The translations under genes were made by a program, and so were the position numbers. Shown piece by piece: positions 1 through 5,503 of a stretch of DNA of 18,916 nt. The stretch comes from an uncultured Verrucomicrobiales bacterium (GTDB taxonomy: Bacteria > Verrucomicrobiota > Verrucomicrobiia > Verrucomicrobiales > Akkermansiaceae), in contig CALBJX010000022.1 in NCBI GenBank assembly GCA_937893015.1, forward strand, positions 1 through 18,916. The letters run 5' to 3'. Every line of letters starts with the position of its first letter. Position 1 is the stretch's first letter. Under the pieces are notes generated by a model. It made no database searches, had not been told where the DNA came from, and worked only from the letters and a program-made list of their open reading frames with translations.

Positions 1-230
1 CCGTGAACCCCACGCGCGAGAAGCACCTCACCAACCACCGCTCCGCCAACAAGAATGTTTCCATCGCCCTCACGCCGCCCCGCGTGTTCTCGCTGGAGCG
101 CGCCATCGAGTACATCGAGCCCGATGAGCTGGTGGAAGCCACGCCGCACTTCATCCGCATGCGCAAGCGCATCCTGAACGCCACGGAACGCAAGCGCGCC
201 GCCTATGCGGAACAGAACCTCAACGGGTGA
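1..230 (+). CDS. typA: GTPase TypA/BipA, C-terminal end (5' partial)
   Basis: This is the last 75 or so codons of a gene that begins before the window; the reading frame is open from base 3 and stops with TGA at 228-230. TypA/BipA is a ribosome-binding translational GTPase involved in stress adaptation and ribosome assembly. Only its C-terminal domain is visible here. The recognisable signature is the run containing LTPPRVFSLERAIEYIEPDE followed by DELVEATP and IRMRKRILNATERKRA, which matches the conserved family ending (PP-x-x-x-LE-x-A-x-E-xI-x-x-DELVE-x-TP, then R-x-RKR-x-L). The preceding residues with KHLTNHRSANKN match the conserved K-x-LTN-x-R-x-S segment. The GTPase domain is outside the window, so intactness cannot be judged. 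A hairpin terminator follows about 50 bases later, indicating that it ends its transcription unit. Confidence 0.93.
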   Translation, partial: VNPTREKHLTNHRSANKNVSIALTPPRVFSLERAIEYIEPDELVEATPHFIRMRKRILNATERKRAAYAEQNLNG

Positions 231-280
231 TGTCCATGTACAAATGGCAACATTCGGCGACTGACGCCGCGAGGTAAGTC

Positions 281-312
281 AAACGGTCTGACGAAATCGT
301 CAGACCGTTTTC
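281..312 (+). terminator. Rho-independent terminator after typA
   Basis: Bases 281-294 are the exact reverse complement of 297-310, giving a stem of up to 14 bp (realistically 13 bp with a 4-nt loop). The stem is followed by four T (308-311). It lies 51 bases after the typA stop. The A-rich start of the stem also lets it work on the other strand. The rest of 231-422 shows no gene I can support. Confidence 0.85.
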
Positions 313-422
313 CGGCTTCGGCTATCGTCTTTTCCTCGGCTTCCTCATGGGCGGCATTGTCTGTGCCACGCTCTTTTCGTGCTTTCTTCCCCCTCAATCG
401 TAAGCTCACCCTCCTCCTCTCC

Positions 423-917
423 ATGGATACGTTCCTGATGTCTCTTGTTATTTTCGGGCTCTTCCCGAGCTTCGGCGCGCTCGTGATGCCACGCTACGGG
501 CAGAGTGCTCTCTTTCTCATCTGCGCCGTCCTGTTGGCATGCGTTCCGTGGTATGAAGCATGGCTGTGCATCCCGCTGCTCCTCCTGCCGACGGCGGCGG
601 CTTTCGGCGCGGACAAGTTCTGCGAGAAGCACGGGGCATGGAAACCTGTGGGGCGAAACGCGTTCATGGGCGGGGCAATCGGTTTTTGCGCCGTCTTGCC
701 GCTCGTGTTCTTTATACCTCCGCTACTCGCCCTCGCCTGCTTCATCGGGGCTCTCGCGGCCGAGCTGAGAGCCGCCCGCAAACAGAACGCCATCAAACCC
801 GCCGTCCGCTATTACCTCGCGGGTGTCATCGTCCGCGTCGTCCTCGGTCTCCTCATGGCGGGTGTTGCCCTCGGCATCTGCATCTGCTATTCTTTACTCA
901 ACGGCTCGCCCCTCTGA
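423..917 (+). CDS. DUF456-like small membrane protein (paralogue A)
   Basis: A 164-residue, very hydrophobic protein with about four to five membrane segments and a Gly-rich segment near residues 80-110 (GGAIGFCAVLPLVFFIPPLLALACFIGALAAE). It aligns end to end with the next gene (1017-1508): MDTF at the start against MWDTF, a shared FGADKF/FLADNVF motif, PP...G-x-FIGA-x-A-E, and a shared ARK-x-x-A...G-x-(I/V)-x-(R/K)-VVLGL ending. That gene has the typical glycine-zipper pattern of DUF456 proteins, whose function is unknown; this copy is more divergent. I chose the ATG at 423 because it matches the paralogue's start; in-frame TTG 357 would add 22 polar residues. No Shine-Dalgarno sequence is visible. 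The gene starts downstream of the typA terminator and probably has its own promoter, which I could not place. Confidence 0.75.
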   Translation: MDTFLMSLVIFGLFPSFGALVMPRYGQSALFLICAVLLACVPWYEAWLCIPLLLLPTAAAFGADKFCEKHGAWKPVGRNAFMGGAIGFCAVLPLVFFIPPLLALACFIGALAAELRAARKQNAIKPAVRYYLAGVIVRVVLGLLMAGVALGICICYSLLNGSPL

Positions 918-935
918 TCCGAGGGAGGCATCGAG

Positions 936-989
936 ATGATTCTCTTCCTCTTCATGTACGCGGCGTGCCTCAACATCGTTCTCCGCTAA
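936..989 (+). CDS. possible 17-residue hydrophobic microprotein
   Basis: ATG at 936 to TAA at 987-989 encodes MILFLFMYAACLNIVLR. It lies between the two DUF456-like genes and is preceded by a purine-rich GAGGGAGG (921-928) at a good Shine-Dalgarno distance. That is notable because the neighbouring genes lack such a site. The product would be a single short hydrophobic helix. The ORF is short enough to occur by chance; the ribosome-binding site is the only positive sign. Confidence 0.2.
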   Translation: MILFLFMYAACLNIVLR

Positions 990-1016
990 ATCATTCACCT
1001 TCCGTCTTTCGTCACC

Positions 1017-1508
1017 ATGTGGGATACTTTCTGTGTTTGCGTTTGGGTGCTGATGCTCGGCATCGGCTTTGTGGGCTGTGTGCTGCCCTACCCCGGGCAC
1101 GCCTTCATTCTGGGCGGATGCGTGCTCTTCTCCGCCATGCAGGGGCAGTACCCCGCGTGGTATGTGTGGGTCATTCTCGCGCTGCTGGCTGTGGCGGGGT
1201 TCTTGGCGGATAACGTCTTCGCTCTGTTGGGTGCCAAAAAGTTCGGCGGCGGCAAGGCCGCCATTTGGGGCACCCTCATCGGTGTCATCATCGGCACGCT
1301 GCTCGTCCCGCCCTTCGGGCTCGTTCCCGGGGCCTTCATCGGTGCCTTCGCGGGCGAAATCATCGTCGCCCGCAAGGGTATCGCCGAATCCGCCAACGCC
1401 GGGCTCGGTGCCGTGCTCGGCTACCTCGCGGGCATCATCGCCAAAGTCCTCCTCGGCCTCGCCCTTGTGGCAGTGTATGCCTACAACATGTGGGGAGGGC
1501 TGGTGTGA
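1017..1508 (+). CDS. DUF456 domain-containing membrane protein (paralogue B)
   Basis: A 163-residue integral membrane protein with roughly five hydrophobic segments. The central region (about residues 74-118) carries the dense small-residue pattern GTLIGVIIGTLLVPPFGLVP followed by GAFIGAFAGE, then ARKG, then a second Gly/Ala-rich segment near the C-terminus (GLGAVLGYLAGIIAKVLLGL). This glycine-zipper architecture and length are characteristic of DUF456 proteins; no biochemical role is established for the family. Start ATG 1017 has no Shine-Dalgarno sequence. It follows paralogue A by 99 bases in the same orientation, so the two may be co-transcribed and arose by tandem duplication. Downstream is a noncoding palindrome-rich stretch rather than a clear terminator. 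Confidence 0.82.
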   Translation: MWDTFCVCVWVLMLGIGFVGCVLPYPGHAFILGGCVLFSAMQGQYPAWYVWVILALLAVAGFLADNVFALLGAKKFGGGKAAIWGTLIGVIIGTLLVPPFGLVPGAFIGAFAGEIIVARKGIAESANAGLGAVLGYLAGIIAKVLLGLALVAVYAYNMWGGLV

Positions 1509-1545
1509 GCGACAAAGGGGGATTTGTAGGGATGTACGATTTACG

Positions 1546-1726
1546 ATGTACGATGTACGATGTACGAAGTCAAATTTAGGCGCGGCTGCGCCGCGCGGAG
1601 AAGAAGGACTAAGGACGCATAGCGCGTATGAAAAGTCAGCTATTGATGAACGCTTTGCGTCCTTGGTCCTTGCCTTTGCGAGCGTAGCGAGCGGAACTCA
1701 AACTTCGTACATCGTACATCGTACAT
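1546..1726. repeat. imperfect ~180-bp palindromic element with tandem ATGTACG words
   Basis: Bases 1546-1570 are the exact reverse complement of 1702-1726 (25 bp). Each arm consists of repeated 8-9-bp words (ATGTACG). Inside lie a second inverted pair, 1604-1619 against 1657-1672 (one mismatch that becomes a G-U pair in RNA), and a perfect mini-hairpin at 1580-1596 (7-bp stem, TGC loop). The element fills the gap between the convergent DUF456 gene and the gene ending at 1776. It has no coding potential I can support. Its nested symmetry suggests a REP/MITE-like noncoding repeat or a bidirectional transcription-end structure. Confidence 0.7.
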
Positions 1727-1732
1727 TCAGTT

Positions 1733-1749
1733 CGACAAACTGCTCATTT
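1733..1749 (+). repeat. 17-bp word also present at 15465-15481
   Basis: CGACAAACTGCTCATTT occurs here and, in the same orientation, at 15465-15481, in two unrelated noncoding gaps. Both lie just beyond the 3' end of a leftward gene (1776-2177 and purN). Confidence 0.6.
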
Positions 1750-1775
1750 ATCGCCGTTCCGTTCTGCATAGAGTT

Positions 1776-2177
1776 CTACGACATGTTGCGGAAATAATAC
1801 CCCAGCGCAAGCATCAGAAGGAGGAGGAGTATGCCTACCGCAGCTGAGCCGAGGGCGGTTCTCTTCTCACCGTAGCGGATGACGGAAAGGCAGGAGAACA
1901 CACAGGCGGCAAGATAGGCGGCACAGACGGCAAAGCACAAAGCATAGACAGGGAGCCAAGGGAACGGACTTGTCAAAGGTTCATCCCACTGCGGCACAAA
2001 AAAGAAGAGGACAAAGAGTGCCTGTATCGGCAGAAAACATAGGGCTGCCCCTACAGGGTGACCTCGCCGCACAGCCTCCTGTGTGCCCCAACCGCACAGC
2101 AAGGCCAACAGCCCGAACGGGCAGAAGAGGAAAGTGCTCAACAGAAGCCCCTCGATAACCTCCTTCATCGCCGACAT
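1776..2177 (-). CDS. small four-helix membrane protein of unknown function
   Basis: A 133-residue hydrophobic protein that I do not recognise. About four membrane segments are visible, near residues 9-30, 42-62, 74-98 and 108-128. A short loop containing WDEP separates helices two and three, and a basic loop (RYGEKR) lies before the last helix. The start is taken as ATG 2177 (MSAMKEVIEG), 5 bases after the aroD stop and preceded by AAGGG; ATG 2168 is also possible. Starting further upstream would overlap aroD and add a polar tail. The tight spacing indicates co-transcription with aroD, but gives no functional link. Several Cys residues fall in or near the hydrophobic segments (C19, C28, C47 and others). 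No catalytic motif is visible. Confidence 0.65.
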   Translation of the reverse strand: MSAMKEVIEGLLLSTFLFCPFGLLALLCGWGTQEAVRRGHPVGAALCFLPIQALFVLFFFVPQWDEPLTSPFPWLPVYALCFAVCAAYLAACVFSCLSVIRYGEKRTALGSAAVGILLLLLMLALGYYFRNMS

Positions 2178-2182
2178 ATCCC

Positions 2183-2887
2183 TTATTCGGCAGGAGTTAA
2201 GCTGCCGAGGGCGTTGAGACAGAGTTCCGCCGACCATTGACCGGGGGCGGTGGGGGTCTCGCCGAGATAGCCGTAGACGAGCTTGCTGCCGTGCTGGGCG
2301 TAGAGAAGACGGCTCGCCGCGCCCAGCGGTCCCATGCCCATCACCGCCATGGGTCCCGTCGCCCCGCGCAGCAGGTCGATACCGACCTGAATATCCTCAT
2401 AGGAGTTGAGACGGAAGGCGAATTTGACGATATCCGCACCCATGGAGCGGGCAAATTGCTCCTTCTCGCGCAGCTCGGCGAGCGTGGGAGTCTTGAGGAA
2501 ATCGTGGGCGGAGGCAATGAGCGTCACGCCGTCCTCCTTGGCGGCAAGCAGAAGGTCGGTCGCCTCGTGCATGCGGGCGATTTCCCAATCCAGCGCGGAA
2601 GCAATGGGGAGGAGATAGGAGGCCAGCGTCTCGCGCTCCACCTCGCGCATGGGGCGCAGCCCGCCCTCGCTCTCGTGGCGCACGGTCACCAGCACGGGGC
2701 GCTCACAACGCGTCTGCGCGAACACCCCCGCCCCGATACCCGCCGGGAACGCATCCACGCGCAGCTCCACCACGTCGCAGGGCACTTTCACATTGCCGTC
2801 CAGTGTGCGCCATGTCTCCACATCGGACACGGAGCCGACGACATAGGGCGGAAAAGTCTCGGGAATAGGGAGGCGGTGCTTGCTCAT
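2183..2887 (-). CDS. aroD: type I 3-dehydroquinate dehydratase
   Basis: A 234-residue cytoplasmic enzyme, the usual length for type I DHQ dehydratase, which converts 3-dehydroquinate to 3-dehydroshikimate through a Schiff base in the shikimate pathway. Visible active-site features are E41-x-R43 in VELRVDAF, R70, general base H128 in SAHDF, Schiff-base lysine K155 in VKFAF, R193 in AASRL, and Q217 in APGQWS. All expected residues are present, so it is probably active. The ATG at 2887 lies only 6 bases downstream of a good -10 box (see promoter), so the mRNA may be leaderless; the GAGAG before the ATG could be partly coincidental. The small membrane-protein gene at 2177 follows with 5 bases between. 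The two genes run convergently towards the palindromic element at 1546-1726. Confidence 0.93.
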   Translation of the reverse strand: MSKHRLPIPETFPPYVVGSVSDVETWRTLDGNVKVPCDVVELRVDAFPAGIGAGVFAQTRCERPVLVTVRHESEGGLRPMREVERETLASYLLPIASALDWEIARMHEATDLLLAAKEDGVTLIASAHDFLKTPTLAELREKEQFARSMGADIVKFAFRLNSYEDIQVGIDLLRGATGPMAVMGMGPLGAASRLLYAQHGSKLVYGYLGETPTAPGQWSAELCLNALGSLTPAE

Positions 2888-2893
2888 GCTCTC

Positions 2894-2922
2894 TTTATAG
2901 CACAGGGAAGCGCTGATGGCAA
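2894..2922 (-). promoter_or_regulatory. sigma70-type promoter of aroD
   Basis: Read on the minus strand: TTGCCA (2922-2917), 17-bp spacer, TATAAA (2899-2894), with TG one base before the -10 (extended -10). Only 6 bases separate the -10 from the aroD ATG, predicting transcription start at or next to the A of the ATG. The -35 sits in the word AGCCTTGCCA, which also occurs at the purN promoter. Confidence 0.7.
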
Positions 2923-3180
2923 GGCTGATGCGGGAGTTTCCCTATCAACTTCCGCCCGCTTGCCCTTTCCGCTCGCCTACGGGCAGGAAGGGCGACTCTC
3001 CGGACAAGGGTGGACAAAGAGGCTGAAATCGAGATATCGTTTTCACGGCAAGAGCGCCGAGGAGCGACCAATTCCCGAGCACGGGAACCGCGAGAGGGCG
3101 CCGCGCGGTCAGACTCCGCACCTGCGGATAATCACCCCACACCGTTTGCCGCAACAAACATCGAACCAATACACACAACA
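2923..3180 (+). other. noncoding leader upstream of the capsid-like gene
   Basis: There is no convincing gene in this stretch; an in-frame upstream start at 3010 would add an Arg/Ser-rich, non-phage-like extension. It contains small inverted repeats: 2962-2967 with 2988-2993, 3072-3077 with 3082-3087 (AGCA loop), and 3116-3120 with 3123-3127. The last 25 bases before the ATG are A/C-rich, without a Shine-Dalgarno sequence. No strong plus-strand promoter is evident. A weak candidate is TTGCCG at 3149-3154, but its matching -10 is poor. Confidence 0.4.
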
Positions 3181-4089
3181 ATGGCTGATATCGAACAGAA
3201 CTACCAGATTAAGTATTCCGAAAAGTGGGGCTCTTACCTCCAGCAGGAGGCTTCCCGACTCGACAAGTACGTGACCGTGGAGAGCGGTCTCACCGGCAAG
3301 ATGGTCGCCTATGACCAGTACGGCCTGCTGACCTTCACCGAGAAGACGGGCCGCATGGGCACCACCACCCCCGCGGAGGCTCCCACCTACCGCCGCATCA
3401 TGCACCCCCATCTCTTCACCAAGGCTATCGGCTTTGATGAGTTTGACGCCAAGAAGCTCGCAAACATCGACGTGCCCGTCTCCAAGACCATTGAGAGCCT
3501 TCGCGCCGCCGCGGGCCGCTGCATGGACAAGGTGATGATTGACGCCTTCCTGGGCGTGAACTACACGGGTGAAGTGGGCGGCACGCAGGTGGCTTTCCCC
3601 TCCACCCAGACCATCGCCGTGGACTACACCGACACGGGTGTGGATGAAGACTCCAACCTCACCATCGAGAAGCTGCGCCGCGCACTCACGATGCTCCAGA
3701 AGGCCGAGGCGTGGAGCGAGGACCGCCGAGCCTACGGCGACGAGCTCGTGCTCGCCTGCTCCAGCAGCCAGATTAACGCCCTGCTCCAGCAGCCCGAGGT
3801 GTCCAGCTACGACTACAACACCGTCCGTGCGCTCGCCGAGGGTAAGATTGACTCCTTCATGGGCTTCAAGATTATCCGCACCGAACAGCTCCCCGTCACG
3901 ACGGAAGGTGTACGCTCCTGCCTTGCCTGGGTCAAGAGCCGCGCCCAGTTCGGCATCTGGGACGACTTCAAGGTGAAGCTCTCCGTCCGCGACGACCTCG
4001 ATGAAACCCTCCAGATTCGCGCCAAGTTCGCCTGCGGCGCCACCCGTCTGCAGGAGGAAGGTTTCGTCAAGATTCTCTGCGCCGAGTAA
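3181..4089 (+). CDS. phage major capsid-like protein, orphan
   Basis: A 302-residue protein resembling the podophage-type major capsid family (I believe Phage_capsid_2). It has an N-terminal segment IEQNYQIKYSEKWGSYLQQE, then an arm with a VTVESGLTGKMVAYDQYG pattern, a HPHLFTKAIGFDEFDAKKLANIDV segment, and a C-terminal KFACGATRLQEEGFVKI strand. This layout is typical of these capsids, which probably share the HK97 fold. ATG 3181 was chosen because similar proteins begin with a short MAxIxQN-like start. The frame is intact. All 19 lysines use AAG, so codon use is well adapted to the host. No terminase, portal, tail, protease or integrase gene lies within the window; the neighbours are aroD and a secreted-protein operon. 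It could be a prophage remnant or a domesticated capsid. Family assignment is from memory of sequence patterns. Confidence 0.75.
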   Translation: MADIEQNYQIKYSEKWGSYLQQEASRLDKYVTVESGLTGKMVAYDQYGLLTFTEKTGRMGTTTPAEAPTYRRIMHPHLFTKAIGFDEFDAKKLANIDVPVSKTIESLRAAAGRCMDKVMIDAFLGVNYTGEVGGTQVAFPSTQTIAVDYTDTGVDEDSNLTIEKLRRALTMLQKAEAWSEDRRAYGDELVLACSSSQINALLQQPEVSSYDYNTVRALAEGKIDSFMGFKIIRTEQLPVTTEGVRSCLAWVKSRAQFGIWDDFKVKLSVRDDLDETLQIRAKFACGATRLQEEGFVKILCAE

Positions 4090-4124
4090 GTGCTCGACGC
4101 GTTCATAGAGAGGCGCATACAAAA

Positions 4125-4151
4125 GCCCACCCGACCGGTTGTCGGGTGGGC
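4125..4151. terminator. bidirectional terminator between convergent genes
   Basis: GCCCACCCGAC (4125-4135) and GTCGGGTGGGC (4141-4151) form a perfect 11-bp stem with a 5-nt loop. On the minus strand it is followed by TTTTG, a reasonable U-tract for the gene ending at 4181. On the plus strand the tail is GATTTGCTT, weaker, for the capsid-like gene ending at 4089. Confidence 0.85.
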
Positions 4152-4180
4152 GATTTGCTTGCGAACGAAAGGAGAAGCTC

Positions 4181-5467
4181 TTACTTCTTCATTTCCACCG
4201 TGATGTCGCCCTGCGTATTACGGGCATCGGGCTTCACGTCGAAGGTGATGAAGAGATGCGGCTCCTTGGGCGCGGCGGGAACGTTGAGGGTGTAGGTCTC
4301 GGTGTTGTTCACCGTGGCACTGTGCGCGTCTTCCGCCACCTTGGTCTTGCCGTCATAGAGCGTAACACCCTTGATGGTGGCGCGTTTGTTGCCGCCCGTG
4401 TGCTTGAAGGTGACCAGACAGGTTCCCTGCGTAATACCCAGCTTACCGAAGAGCTCGATGGGATCGGTGTCCATGGGGACTGTATCGCCGTTCCAGCCCA
4501 AGGTGTAGACCAAGCCGTCCGCCGTCCAATCGCGGATGACGGTGTCGGCGGAGATGCCCAGCTTGCTGGTGGGGTCCAGCTCCTTCATCTGCTTGGCATA
4601 CTTGCGGATGAGCTTGGTGCCGCCCTTACCATAAGCGCGGTGCACGGTGCCGATGGCGAAAGCACAAGTATTTTGCTTCTGCTCGGTGGTCAAAAGGGGA
4701 TTGGTCAGGTTCTTGTCCAGAATCGCCAGATAGGACTCCGTCGTGAGGGGATTCCCATCCGGACCCTTTTCACCGATTTTACCCACATTGCCGTTCCTGT
4801 AGTCTAAGGCGGCGATGTAGCCCTGAGAGTCATCCTTATCCAGCTCACGGAGCAGCTTGCTGTTGGCGGCAGCGGGGCGATTCAGTCCGGGCACACGGGA
4901 GGCTTCGAAGAGGATTTTGACCTTATCCTTACCCTTGGCGTCCTCGGCGGCCGTCAGCAGTTGAGACTGCTTGATGACGGCAGCGTGCAGGGGGGTGAGG
5001 GCTGCGGCAATCTTGGCGGGGTCAATCTTGGTCCCCTTCCCTTTGTACAGCTGGTCGCCGCGGAGGTACACGGCCATGTTGCGCTGCTTGTTGTAGAGCG
5101 CAAGCATGGGGTAGGACTGCTGCCCGCCGGGGTAGTCAATCTTTTCCGTCACGTCCTTGCCGTTCTGCTTCACGGTGCGCTCCATCAGGAGCTTCACCTG
5201 CTCCTTCTGCTCGTCCGTGGGGGCGTTGTAGTAGGGCACCATGAGCACCACCGCATTGCCGAGTGCTTTGCGGACGGCGGGGTCCTTGATGATCTTTTCG
5301 CAGGTTGCCTTGCCCTTCTTATCCCAGCCTTCGCCGTAGTAGAAGACGGCATAACCATCATCCGTCACGGCCTGTGCGGCCTGGTCAAAGCTGCTCACCT
5401 CCTGCACGGCTTGGAGAGGCAGCAGAGCAACGGCGGAGAGAATGGCGAGAGTCAATGATTTTTTCAT
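4181..5467 (-). CDS. exported protein with thioredoxin-like N-terminal domain lacking CXXC
   Basis: 428 residues. A clear signal peptide occupies residues 1-20 (MKKSLTLAILSAVALLPLQA). Residues about 22-170 look like a degenerate thioredoxin fold: YAVFYYGEGWDKKGKATCEKI has the strand-Trp-helix pattern, but only one cysteine (C56) where CXXC would be expected. SYPMLALYN has the conserved cis-proline (P120) followed by a strand. The remainder (about 170-428) ends in a beta-rich region (residues 330-428) that may be an Ig-like or carbohydrate-binding-type module. I cannot assign a reaction; without CXXC a classical disulfide exchange role is unlikely. It starts 36 bases after the stop of the transglutaminase-like gene and is followed by a terminator, so the two form an operon. 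A periplasmic or extracellular location is inferred. Confidence 0.7.
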   Translation of the reverse strand: MKKSLTLAILSAVALLPLQAVQEVSSFDQAAQAVTDDGYAVFYYGEGWDKKGKATCEKIIKDPAVRKALGNAVVLMVPYYNAPTDEQKEQVKLLMERTVKQNGKDVTEKIDYPGGQQSYPMLALYNKQRNMAVYLRGDQLYKGKGTKIDPAKIAAALTPLHAAVIKQSQLLTAAEDAKGKDKVKILFEASRVPGLNRPAAANSKLLRELDKDDSQGYIAALDYRNGNVGKIGEKGPDGNPLTTESYLAILDKNLTNPLLTTEQKQNTCAFAIGTVHRAYGKGGTKLIRKYAKQMKELDPTSKLGISADTVIRDWTADGLVYTLGWNGDTVPMDTDPIELFGKLGITQGTCLVTFKHTGGNKRATIKGVTLYDGKTKVAEDAHSATVNNTETYTLNVPAAPKEPHLFITFDVKPDARNTQGDITVEMKK

Positions 5468-5503
5468 GTTCTGAAAAGAGGTTTATCTGTTGTTTCCGAT
5501 GAA

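Noticed and set aside
1531..1569. Possible CRISPR-like direct repeats
   Set aside because: The repeated words are 8-9 bp with no spacers; they are the arm of a palindrome, and no cas gene is present.
3010..3180. N-terminal extension of the capsid-like gene from base 3010
   Set aside because: The added residues are polar and Arg-rich, unlike the family, and cover hairpin-rich noncoding sequence.
3181..4089. Encapsulin rather than phage capsid
   Set aside because: The sequence pattern matches the podophage-type capsid better, and no ferritin-like, peroxidase or other cargo gene is adjacent; kept only as a speculative role.
3109..4122. 337-codon minus-strand frame over the capsid-like gene
   Set aside because: The capsid frame has a coherent protein family match and adapted codons; the antisense product is Gly/Leu/His-rich without motifs.
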